A DNA stretch of 38,293 bases from a virus: IMG/VR virus record IMGVR_UViG_3300044618_000855, positions 1 to 38,293 of that record; one strand, 5' to 3'. Position 1 is the stretch's first letter; each line of letters begins with the position of its first letter. The translations under genes and the position numbers were made by a program. Below, in pieces: positions 1-7,286 of this stretch. The notes under the pieces are model-generated. The model did no database searches and was not told the DNA's origin. It saw nothing but the letters and a program-made list of their open reading frames with translations.

Positions 1-127
1 CATGGTAAGATCACCACGCTCAGCTAAACACTAACTAGGAGTCTACTCACATGGCTAAACTTACGATTAACGAAGCAGCGGCGGGCTTCACGCACAAGGT
101 TGCGTTCGATTACGTCGATCTCCAGCG
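1..127. repeat. terminal direct repeat, left copy (contig overlap)
   Basis: These 127 bases are identical to bases 38167-38293. They hold the last codons of the major capsid gene (stop at 25-27), the capsid-decoration spacer, and the first codons of the next gene. A repeat that cuts through two coding genes with no change is what a circular assembly graph gives when the path overlaps itself, and 127 is a common largest k-mer. It is therefore more likely an assembly overlap than a physical terminal repeat. Confidence 0.95.
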
Positions 128-521
128 TTCTGGCTTCCTTAGCACCATCGGTGCGGCGAACCAGTTCAAGGCTGGCAAGCTCGGGGCTGGTGGTATCATT
201 GATACTGCCGTCCTTTATCAGGTGGTTGATCCGGCTGGTGCGACCGACCTTACCATTGACTTTGGTGTGACGGCGGCTGATCCGGATGAGTTCATCGACA
301 ACGGCGACGTTGACGCTTTGACGAAGGTTATTTGGAACACGGGCGATGCCTTCGTTGGCACCGACTCGGGTACGCACACGACCTCCAATGTCGTGAACGG
401 CTACGCCAACAACACGGCGTCGGCTGTGGATCTGATCGTTGAGCTTAACGGCACGGTGTCTAGCCTCACGGCTGGTAGCTGGGTGCTGGCTTGGCGTCAG
501 ATGGAAGTCCCCACCTCGTAA
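51..521 (+). CDS. putative capsid decoration or minor head protein
   Basis: This gene encodes 156 residues and lies directly downstream of the major capsid gene across the contig join, 23 bases after its stop. A good ribosome site, AGGAG at 37-41, precedes the ATG. The protein is rich in Gly, Ala, Thr, Val and Asp with alternating hydrophobic residues, and has no membrane segment or signal peptide, so a beta-rich surface protein is likely. Position after the coat gene and before a terminator fits a decoration, cement or head-fibre protein made in large amounts. I do not recognise a named family; the role is inferred from position and composition only. Confidence 0.75.
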   Translation: MAKLTINEAAAGFTHKVAFDYVDLQRSGFLSTIGAANQFKAGKLGAGGIIDTAVLYQVVDPAGATDLTIDFGVTAADPDEFIDNGDVDALTKVIWNTGDAFVGTDSGTHTTSNVVNGYANNTASAVDLIVELNGTVSSLTAGSWVLAWRQMEVPTS

Positions 522-540
522 AGACTTCTTGTGTTAGAAT

Positions 541-572
541 AAGCCACCCTCTTAACTGGGGGTGGCTTTTTT
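541..572 (+). terminator. rho-independent terminator after the capsid genes
   Basis: A nine-base-pair stem, AAGCCACCC (541-549) with GGGTGGCTT (560-568), is followed by an unbroken T run to 572. It closes the scaffold-coat-decoration transcript. The next gene starts at 573, immediately after the T run, and its only ribosome-binding candidate, the G-rich stretch at 558-562, lies in the 3' arm of this hairpin. Confidence 0.88.
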
Positions 573-881
573 ATGCACATCAAAGTAGCTTCACCCGAAA
601 TTACACGGGAAGAAATCGATAACGAGCTTCGTAAAGAAATCATCCGCAGCCTAGATTTTGAGAAGGCTACGGAGGCGGAGCGTGTTAATGTAGCTAAGGC
701 GCAGGCTTCTCTAATGAAGGGCCACAAGGCCATTCCCGGTTTGGGTAAGTGTGTGGGCGTTATGCCTGCTCGCGAGTACTTCCGGCTAGTGAAGAAGTAC
801 GGCCATGAGACGGTGCATAGCCGCGAGTTCATGTCCTATTTCAACAAGAAGATGCCAGAGCTTTCGCCCAATAAAGCGTAA
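573..881 (+). CDS. hypothetical protein, start codon abutting a terminator
   Basis: The 102-residue product is hydrophilic and helical-looking, with a charged N-terminal half (EITREEIDNELRKE) and a basic C-terminal half. No family is recognised. The ATG directly follows the T tract of the 541-572 terminator, so messages that read through would carry a ribosome site folded into the hairpin; this could keep expression low. The stop overlaps the start of the adaptor gene by one base (TAATG), so the two are probably translationally coupled. Position between capsid and adaptor genes suggests a head-completion or assembly role, which is inference. Confidence 0.75.
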   Translation: MHIKVASPEITREEIDNELRKEIIRSLDFEKATEAERVNVAKAQASLMKGHKAIPGLGKCVGVMPAREYFRLVKKYGHETVHSREFMSYFNKKMPELSPNKA

Positions 882-1729
882 TGACCAACCGCACCTACAC
901 CGACCTGTTCGACCTTATCGAGTCCCTTGCGGGAGTTGATGAATTTGCGCCTACAGAATCCACGAAGATTCTGGCGATGGCTAACAGGCGGCTGCGGCAA
1001 GCCTACGACTCCTGCGATGTCTGGCCGCGCTATATGCGGCTGGATGCTCGCCCGGCCCCTAATGGCATTGTGCCGTACAGCTACGATTCTGCTAACGGCA
1101 CCCGCATGGCTTCCTCTGCTACCCGCAGCGGGACCACCGTTACCTTCGTTACGGGCGGTGTGGACTTCGATGTTGTAGTGGGACAAAATGTCACAGTGTC
1201 TGGGCTAAGTGGTAGCACTAATCCAAACGGCACATATTCAATTACTTCTGTTGATGGGCAGACCGTAACCTACGAACTGGCCTCTGGTACAGGCACCGAA
1301 ACCTACACAGGCACGGGACTACTTACCCCCGTTACGATGCCTGACGTAGAAATCTTTATGCGCCTGCATGACCGCAACCCCGTGCAGGGTGTTGGCGGCT
1401 GGGAATACGACTTCTTTGTTGATAGCAACGGAGCCAACATTGTTGGCAACTATCCTGAGCTTGATGGCTTCTTTGTTACTTATAAAGCTATTTGGGATGG
1501 TCCTTATACGACGGCATCTGCTACCATTCCTCAAGAGTGGTTCTATTACGCCGCGCACGCCACCTATGCAGATTTCCTTCGGATGGACGGTCAAGTGGAC
1601 AAGGCAATGGCTGAAGAGGCTGTTGCGCAGATGTACCTCGACACCGAACTTACTAAGGCCAGCCAGCAGCGTAATATGAACAACCTGTTCCGCCGCATCT
1701 CTACCTACACCTCACGCCAGTTCCGCTAA
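881..1729 (+). CDS. head-to-tail adaptor (tail tubular protein A / gp11-like) with inserted beta domain
   Basis: The 282-residue protein has the helical N-terminus typical of podoviral adaptors, with 'NRRLRQAYDSCDVWPRYM' near residues 35-52, and a C-terminal helical part (about 205-265) with YYAAHATYADFLR. Adaptors sit under the portal ring and join it to the tail nozzle. Residues about 78-147 are a separate beta-rich segment beginning SSATRSGTTVT and ending in ETYTGTG; a closely similar segment occurs in the nozzle protein at 9671-11857. The start overlaps the preceding stop. The adaptor call rests on the N-terminal pattern, length and gene order; the insert is visible directly. Confidence 0.75.
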   Translation: MTNRTYTDLFDLIESLAGVDEFAPTESTKILAMANRRLRQAYDSCDVWPRYMRLDARPAPNGIVPYSYDSANGTRMASSATRSGTTVTFVTGGVDFDVVVGQNVTVSGLSGSTNPNGTYSITSVDGQTVTYELASGTGTETYTGTGLLTPVTMPDVEIFMRLHDRNPVQGVGGWEYDFFVDSNGANIVGNYPELDGFFVTYKAIWDGPYTTASATIPQEWFYYAAHATYADFLRMDGQVDKAMAEEAVAQMYLDTELTKASQQRNMNNLFRRISTYTSRQFR

Positions 1730-1731
1730 AC

Positions 1732-2046
1732 ATGAATAACTCACTCGTAGTCAATCTCTACCCCCAGCCGACTGGCGAAGCCGATCAGCGTCTGACGGTT
1801 AGCACCGCAGTCGTTTCGCTTGATGCGAATTGGACCTCTTCCAAGACCAAGTACATTTTGGTCGATGTGCAGACGAACGACGTGATGGTGACGTTTGACG
1901 GTAGCAATCCGTCATCCACGAACGGCCATCTGTTCAAGGCTGGTGTGCAGCCCTTCCTTTGGAACAAGGAAACGGCGCGACTGGCTAAGTTCATCCGCGC
2001 AGGCGCGAGTGATGCCGCCGTACAGGCAACCCCCTTCTCCGTCTAA
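1732..2046 (+). CDS. small structural protein, paralogue 1
   Basis: This 104-residue protein is predicted to be mostly beta-strand, with no signal peptide or membrane segment. It shares a pattern with the next gene product: a TVS(T/S) strand near residue 23, a DV/DI-xVTFDG strand near 50-57, an N/T-P-S/T-x-T-x-x-G turn, and an R-A-I/G-R-A/E-A segment near the end. These two are evidently tandem duplicates. Lying between the adaptor and the first fibre gene, they may form small tail or neck decorations. No named family is recognised. Confidence 0.78.
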   Translation: MNNSLVVNLYPQPTGEADQRLTVSTAVVSLDANWTSSKTKYILVDVQTNDVMVTFDGSNPSSTNGHLFKAGVQPFLWNKETARLAKFIRAGASDAAVQATPFSV

Positions 2047-2049
2047 GCC

Positions 2050-2376
2050 ATGCCTAACGCACGCATCGTCAATACCCCGTCGCAGGCTATTCCGCAAAAT
2101 GGCACGACGCACAAGCAGCGCACAGTTAGCTCATCGGCTGTAGCTTTCCTTGATTGGACGCTGGCTACCGATACGGAACATCTTCTGGTACAGGTGACGG
2201 GAGCGGATATTCGTGTTACCTTTGATGGAACCACCGATCCTACGGCTACCAAGGGGTTCCGTATGCCAGCCAATAGCTCGGCCTACTGGACGCGCACTAT
2301 GGCCCTTAAAGCCCGCGCAATCCGCGAAGCTTCTACTGATGCTGTAATTGAGGCGCAGGAACTCAACTACCTCTAA
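2050..2376 (+). CDS. small structural protein, paralogue 2
   Basis: The product has 108 residues and is the tandem paralogue of the preceding protein: its central ADIRVTFDGTTDPTATKG aligns with NDVMVTFDGSNPSSTNG upstream, and the C-terminal halves align over an alkyl/aromatic strand followed by KARAIREAS. It starts three bases after the previous stop and ends two bases before the fibre start, so it is in one translational block with both. A trimeric or hexameric tail ornament is plausible, but only the paralogy is shown by the sequence. Confidence 0.78.
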   Translation: MPNARIVNTPSQAIPQNGTTHKQRTVSSSAVAFLDWTLATDTEHLLVQVTGADIRVTFDGTTDPTATKGFRMPANSSAYWTRTMALKARAIREASTDAVIEAQELNYL

Positions 2377-2378
2377 TA

Positions 2379-3914
2379 ATGGACATCTTCAAGACGCTGT
2401 TGTTGGACACTCCCGTGTCCACGGCAATTAGTGGCACCGTAGCCGTCAATCAAGGTGGCACCGGGGCTACTACTGCCGCCGATGCGCGAGTTAATTTGCT
2501 GCCCTCTTATACGGGTAATGCAAATAAGGTGCTAAGCCTTAACTCTGGGGCAACGGATGTCGAGTGGACTACGAACGGTGCTGGCACCGTAACGAGTGTT
2601 GATCTCACGGCTGGTACGGGCATTAGCGTGTCTGGTGGGCCAATTACTTCCACGGGCAGCATTACCGTAACCAACACGGCTCCAGACCAAACGGTGGTTC
2701 TTACGGCGAGCACGGGCATCTCGACTTCTGGGACTTATCCCAACTTCACGATTACCAATTCTGCGCCAGATCAGACAGTGGTTCTAACGCAGGGCGGCAC
2801 CACCACCATCACGGGAACCTACCCCAACTTTACGATTTCGTCTGCCGATCAATATAAGGGTACGGTAACTAGTGTTGATTTCTCTGGTGGCACTACGGGC
2901 CTAACGGTTTCTGGCAATCCGATTACCAGCAGCGGAACCATCACCCTTGCTGGTACGTTGGCGGTAGCCAATGGCGGCACGGGCCTAACCTCTGGCACGT
3001 CTGGCGGTGTTTTGGCCTTTACGGCAAGCGGCACCCTAGCCTCGTCCAGCGCATTGGCGTCCAATGCCATTGTTGTTGGCGGCGGTGCTGGAGCCGCGCC
3101 ATCCACCATCACTACGGGTACTGGCGTTGTCACCGCTCTAGGGGTCAATACAGGCACGGCTGGCGCGTTTGTGGTTAATGGTGGTGCTTTGGGTACTCCT
3201 AGCTCGGGAACGGTTACCAATCTCACGGGAACGGCCTCTATCAACATCAATGGAACCGTAGGCGCGACCACCGCTAACACGGGCGCGTTTACAACGCTTT
3301 CTGCGTCTAGCACGGTGAGTGGTACGGGTTTTTCTACCTACCTCGCCTCGCCTCCTGCAATCGGCGGTACTGCTCCTGCGGCTGGTAAGTTTACGACCCT
3401 TGAGGCTACGGGTGTTACCACCGTCTCTGCTGGCACCGTTTCGGCCCCAGCTATCACCACTACGGGAGATACCAACACGGGCATCTTCTTCCCGGCGGCT
3501 GACAACATGGCCTTTACGGAGGGTGGTGTAGAAGTCTTTCGTATTGAGTCCAATGGTCGTTTTGGACTTGGACAAACCTCCCCGGCCACCAAGTTTGACC
3601 TGTCTGGCAACTATGGTCAGAATATTGTAGCTGTCGCCGCACTCGACATTGATTGCTCGGCTGGTAACTACTTCACCAAGACGATCAACGCAAACAGCAC
3701 GTTCACGTTTTCAAACGCTCCGGCCTCTCGCTCTTATGCGTTCGCTCTTGAACTGACGCACACGTCAGGCACCGTGACTTGGCCGACCGCTGTGAAGTGG
3801 CCCAAGGATACGGCCCCAACTCTGACCACGGGCAAAACCCACATCTTTATCTTTGTAACTGACGATGGTGGCACACGCTGGCGCGGTGCTGCACTTGTAG
3901 ACTACGTTAACTAA
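2379..3914 (+). CDS. tail fibre protein 1 (repetitive beta fibre)
   Basis: This 511-residue protein is very rich in Thr, Gly, Ser, Val and Ala. It carries repeated motifs such as GTVTSVD, GTYPNFTI, APDQTVVL and ANGGTG, typical of trimeric phage fibre shafts. Near residues 310-350 is a block (FTTLSASSTVSG, STYLASPPAIGG) found twice or more in the second fibre at 7287-8078. A stretch with TTTGDTNTGIFFP and GLGQTSPA is common in aquatic phage fibres. The last about 95 residues, from LDIDCSAGNYFTKTI to WRGAALVDYVN, are a domain almost the same as the end of the second fibre, and probably form the receptor-binding or trimerising tip. Confidence 0.88.
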   Translation: MDIFKTLLLDTPVSTAISGTVAVNQGGTGATTAADARVNLLPSYTGNANKVLSLNSGATDVEWTTNGAGTVTSVDLTAGTGISVSGGPITSTGSITVTNTAPDQTVVLTASTGISTSGTYPNFTITNSAPDQTVVLTQGGTTTITGTYPNFTISSADQYKGTVTSVDFSGGTTGLTVSGNPITSSGTITLAGTLAVANGGTGLTSGTSGGVLAFTASGTLASSSALASNAIVVGGGAGAAPSTITTGTGVVTALGVNTGTAGAFVVNGGALGTPSSGTVTNLTGTASININGTVGATTANTGAFTTLSASSTVSGTGFSTYLASPPAIGGTAPAAGKFTTLEATGVTTVSAGTVSAPAITTTGDTNTGIFFPAADNMAFTEGGVEVFRIESNGRFGLGQTSPATKFDLSGNYGQNIVAVAALDIDCSAGNYFTKTINANSTFTFSNAPASRSYAFALELTHTSGTVTWPTAVKWPKDTAPTLTTGKTHIFIFVTDDGGTRWRGAALVDYVN

Positions 3915-3919
3915 TATCT

Positions 3920-5029
3920 ATGGATCCTAACGTTATCAAACTTGCGATGGGTGCTGGTGGCGCTGGTGAGAAAGAGTATGACCTGTATGCTTGGGGATAT
4001 AACGGACTTGGTCAACTTGGCCTTGACGACACAACCAGCCGTTCATCACCAGTACAAGTCGGTGCATTAACAACATGGGACAAAGTTGCGTCCGGCAGGC
4101 TCCACAGCATAGCGATTAAAACGGATAGGACGTTGTGGATTTGGGGGCTTAACAACTTCGGTCAACTCGGCCTAGGAGATGTAACCGATCGTTCATCTCC
4201 TGTACAAGTTGGAGCGTTAACAACGTGGAACAACGTTGCGGGTGGCTTTAGTCACACAATAGCCACTAAAACCGATGGGACATTGTGGGCTTGGGGGTTT
4301 AACAGCTTAGGTCAACTCGGCCTAGGAGATGTAACCGATCGTTCATCTCCTGTACAGGTTGGAGCGTTAACTACTTGGAGTAAAGTTGCCTGTGGCAAAG
4401 AACACAACATAGCCACTAAGACAGACGGAACATTGTGGGCTTGGGGGTATAATTTTCGCGGTCAACTGGGCTTAGGAAACACAAGCAATCGTTCGTCTCC
4501 GGTACAAGTTGGGGCGTTGACAACATGGAGTAATATTGCGTGTGGTCGCCTTCATACCATAGCCACTAAGACAGACGGAACTTTGTGGGCTTGGGGACGT
4601 AACAACTATGGTCAACTTGGCCGAGGAACCACAGCAGACTATTCATCACCACTTCAAGTTGGTTCGTTAACAACATGGGACAAAGTTGCGTGTGGTCGCT
4701 ACCACACAATAGCCACCCAAACGGACGGCACGTTGTGGGCTTGGGGGCGTAACAACTTCGGCCAACTTGGCCTTGAAGATGTAACCAGTCGTTCGTCTCC
4801 TGTTCAAGTTGGTGCATTAACAACATGGAACAAAGTTCAAAGTGGAGATGCAAACATTATAGCCACTAAAACTGACGGAACATTATGGGGTTGGGGAAGT
4901 AACATCCAAGGCCAACTAGGTATAGGAACTACAACCAATCGTTCGTCTCCTGTTCAAGTTGGTGCATTAACGACTTGGAAAAACATAGCGTGTGGGTACT
5001 CACACACCATCGCCACTACAGAGGAGTAG
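3920..5029 (+). CDS. RCC1-repeat beta-propeller protein (seven blades), putative receptor-binding tip
   Basis: The 369-residue protein has a short Gly-rich start and then seven 50-residue repeats, each with WxWGxNxxGQLG, SSPVQVGALTTW, and GxxHxIATKTDGTL. Seven blades match the usual number in the RCC1 propeller fold. Fold-typical Gly, His and Trp positions are kept in nearly all blades; blade 6 lacks the His (DANIIATK). RCC1 repeats mediate protein or ligand binding and occur sporadically in bacteria and phages. The gene begins five bases after the first fibre and precedes the sulfotransferase fusion. A tail-tip adhesin is the best guess. Its base composition looks more AT-rich than the capsid genes. 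Confidence 0.85.
   Translation: MDPNVIKLAMGAGGAGEKEYDLYAWGYNGLGQLGLDDTTSRSSPVQVGALTTWDKVASGRLHSIAIKTDRTLWIWGLNNFGQLGLGDVTDRSSPVQVGALTTWNNVAGGFSHTIATKTDGTLWAWGFNSLGQLGLGDVTDRSSPVQVGALTTWSKVACGKEHNIATKTDGTLWAWGYNFRGQLGLGNTSNRSSPVQVGALTTWSNIACGRLHTIATKTDGTLWAWGRNNYGQLGRGTTADYSSPLQVGSLTTWDKVACGRYHTIATQTDGTLWAWGRNNFGQLGLEDVTSRSSPVQVGALTTWNKVQSGDANIIATKTDGTLWGWGSNIQGQLGIGTTTNRSSPVQVGALTTWKNIACGYSHTIATTEE
3986..5020 (+). repeat. seven tandem 150-bp coding repeats (RCC1 blades)
   Basis: The period is exactly 150 bases from one Trp codon pair to the next. Some copies are nearly identical at DNA level: the segment from about 4158 to 4222 recurs at about 4308 to 4372 with only a couple of changes, including third-codon positions. 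This indicates recent duplication or gene conversion between blades, and makes blade-number variation by recombination possible. Confidence 0.9.
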
Positions 5030-5072
5030 GCAAAAATCTTTACTTAAAGGCAGAGATTGTTACAAAGACTAA

Positions 5073-6851
5073 GTGAACAACAACTTGACCAAGAAGCTGC
5101 ACTTCTTGTCTGGCCTGCCGCGTTCTGGATCAACGGTACTTGCGGCAATTCTTAACCAGAATCCGCAAACGCACGTTTCAACTACCTCTGGTCTTGGTGC
5201 TGCGCTTGATGCGTTGGCAACAACGTGGCACCGCGAGCCGCTGCTAGAAAAGAACGACCGCGACCGGAAGAAACTAGCCAACGCAATGCGTGGCTTGATT
5301 CACGGGTACTACGACGAGATCACGTCGAAGCCCGTTGTGATTGATAAGGCACGCAATTGGCCGCTCCCAGTAGTTGTATCTGCAATGGCTCAAGTGCTAG
5401 GCCACAAACCGCGTATCATCGCCACCGTTCGTAGCGTGCCAGACTGCATGGCATCGTTCGTCCGCGTAGCAAAGCCAGAAAACCTAGACGACTTCATCCA
5501 GCAGTCAGGACTTACGGCGCACCTAAAATCGTCCTATCAGGTCTTGCAGGCTGGCTATCAAGCCGACCCAGAGTGCTTCCTATTCGTAGAATACGAAGAC
5601 CTTTTAGCTGATCCGCGAACTCAGCTCAAACGCATCCATAACTTCCTTGGTCTTGATCCGTTTGAGTACGATCTAGAGCGCATTGACGGCTCTACCGTCA
5701 AGGAGGACGACGAGGGAATTCATGGCGTAGCTGGCCTACACGACATTAAGCCCAAGCTGGCTAGGCAGCACAATGAATCGGCAAAGGATATTCTCGGCTA
5801 CCACTACGGGCAATTTTGCCAGCCTGAGTTTTGGCTCCCAAAGCCGCGCACTATTGTTCCTTTAGACGATCTTGATCTACAGCTTGCAGCCTCTACAATG
5901 GGCAACTTTGAGGAAGGCAAGCGCATTGCTGAAAAACTCAAGGCAGAGCGTTCCAATGACCACCGCGCAGCCTACAACCGTGGCTGGTACGAACTGCGTG
6001 ATGGCAACATTGAAGAGGGCTACAAGCTCCTTCATCGTGGACGCAAGGTAGGTGTATTTGGCAATAGTCAACCGAAAAGTCCGCAGCCTGAGTGGAATGG
6101 TAGCAGCGGCCACACCATCCTGCTTCAGCTAGAGGGCGGCTTGGGAGATCAGCTTCACCAGCTACGCTACACCCGCAATCTGCGGTCAAACGGTTACAGT
6201 CCTATCGTTAGCTGCTCTGGTGAGCTAGTGCCATTTATCGCCTCTACGGAACTGGCTGATGCCGTAGTGCAGCATGGCGCGGAATATGGGGTATTCCACG
6301 ACTATTGGATGTCTGGAATGTCTAGCCCTATGTACCTCGGGCTAAACCGTAGATCCATCCAAGGAGACGCATACATCCACACCGACTTTACTGTTCCCAA
6401 TAAGAAGCTTCGGATAGGTTTGCGCTGGTCTGGCAACAAGACCTTTGAGGCCCAACATCACAAGCTGTTCCCAGCCCAGTTGTTTTTTGATGCCGTCAAA
6501 CGCGACGACGTAGAGTTCATCTCCCTCCAGCGGGATGCCGACCTAGAGTTTAAGCCTAGCTGGGTGCAGGATGTTCCCCTTCAGACATGGCATGACACCC
6601 ACAAGGCAGTTAGCTCCTGCGACCTAGTAATTAGCTCCTGCACGTCCGTAAGCCATCTTTCTGCGGCTATGGGGGTTCCCACTTGGGTTGTCATCCCAAT
6701 TATGGGGTATTATCTGTATGCCGAACCCGGCAATAAAACGCCCTATTACAACTCTATGCGGTTGTTTCGCCAACAGAAGTATGGCGATTGGACCCACCCT
6801 TTTGAAGAAATTAAGAGCCTAAACTATTCCCATGAACTACTGCTTCGTTGA
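5073..6851 (+). CDS. sulfotransferase - TPR - glycosyltransferase (GT9/GT41-like) fusion protein
   Basis: This is a 592-residue, GTG-started protein. Residues 1-260 form a P-loop-like sulfotransferase: the 5'-phosphosulfate loop is LSGLPRSGST (12-21), the 3'-phosphate motif is RIIATVRSVPDCMASFVR (114-131), and YEDLLADPRTQL (174-185) is typical of the family. Such enzymes move sulfate from PAPS to sugars or proteins. Residues about 268-330 look like one or two TPR helices pairs. Residues about 345-590 resemble the GT-B fold: LEGGLGDQLHQL (353-364), GLRWSGNKTFE (449-459), and CDLVISSCTSVSHLSAAMG (516-534), the nucleotide-sugar site of GT9 and GT41 enzymes. No good ribosome site precedes it. It could modify host glycans or the phage fibre. 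Confidence 0.85.
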   Translation: MNNNLTKKLHFLSGLPRSGSTVLAAILNQNPQTHVSTTSGLGAALDALATTWHREPLLEKNDRDRKKLANAMRGLIHGYYDEITSKPVVIDKARNWPLPVVVSAMAQVLGHKPRIIATVRSVPDCMASFVRVAKPENLDDFIQQSGLTAHLKSSYQVLQAGYQADPECFLFVEYEDLLADPRTQLKRIHNFLGLDPFEYDLERIDGSTVKEDDEGIHGVAGLHDIKPKLARQHNESAKDILGYHYGQFCQPEFWLPKPRTIVPLDDLDLQLAASTMGNFEEGKRIAEKLKAERSNDHRAAYNRGWYELRDGNIEEGYKLLHRGRKVGVFGNSQPKSPQPEWNGSSGHTILLQLEGGLGDQLHQLRYTRNLRSNGYSPIVSCSGELVPFIASTELADAVVQHGAEYGVFHDYWMSGMSSPMYLGLNRRSIQGDAYIHTDFTVPNKKLRIGLRWSGNKTFEAQHHKLFPAQLFFDAVKRDDVEFISLQRDADLEFKPSWVQDVPLQTWHDTHKAVSSCDLVISSCTSVSHLSAAMGVPTWVVIPIMGYYLYAEPGNKTPYYNSMRLFRQQKYGDWTHPFEEIKSLNYSHELLLR

Positions 6852-7275
6852 AAACGGCGTTATTGCCGATGGCCCCCGTGGACTTCCCCGTTCATGGCGT
6901 AATATCTCTGGCCTTGACCAGATGGATGATGATGGGCTTCGAGAGCTTGGTTGGCTTCCAGTACGCCTTGTGGAAGGTGATGTTCAGGAGAAGTTTGTTG
7001 GCTCTATATTTGCCATTCTTCCTAGTGAGGTGGTAGAGACTAAGATTTGGCGTTCGTACACCCCTGAAGAGCAGGCCGAGATTGATAGCCAGAAGGCTAA
7101 GCAAGTCCGCTCTGAGCGTAATACCAAGCTAACTGAGTGCGATTGGACCCAGCTTAACGACACGCCGCTGGACAATACCGCCAAGATTCAATGGACGGCC
7201 TACCGTCAGGCTCTCCGCGATGTTCCCTCTCAGGCAGGGTTTCCGCATAATGTAGTTTGGCCCACAAAGCCTTGA
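6832..7275 (+). CDS. tail fibre assembly chaperone-like protein
   Basis: The 147-residue protein starts 20 bases inside the preceding gene, so its translation may depend on it. Its C-terminal half has the recognisable tail-assembly pattern: a charged helix RSERNTKLTECDWTQL, then LDNTAKIQWTAYRQALRDV and FPHNVVWPTKP. This is the arrangement of phage tail-assembly chaperones (pfam Phage_tail_APC type) that are encoded next to fibres and help their trimerisation. It lies directly before the second fibre, supporting that job. The N-terminal half is less conserved and may bind the specific fibre. Confidence 0.8.
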   Translation: MNYCFVENGVIADGPRGLPRSWRNISGLDQMDDDGLRELGWLPVRLVEGDVQEKFVGSIFAILPSEVVETKIWRSYTPEEQAEIDSQKAKQVRSERNTKLTECDWTQLNDTPLDNTAKIQWTAYRQALRDVPSQAGFPHNVVWPTKP

Positions 7276-7286
7276 TATACTAAGTC

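Noticed and set aside
1-127. Physical terminal repeat like that of T7
   Set aside because: It cuts through the end of the coat gene and start of the next gene, is exactly a k-mer length, and lies far from the terminase region; assembly overlap explains it better.
2849-3575. Long antisense frames opposite the first fibre gene (145 and 154 residues)
   Set aside because: They arise because the fibre's repeated Thr/Gly/Ser codons have no stop on the other strand; composition is repetitive and there is no ribosome site or family pattern.
3986-5020. CRISPR-like array, because of regular repeats
   Set aside because: The 150-base repeats are contiguous coding units of the RCC1 propeller; there are no short repeats with unique spacers.
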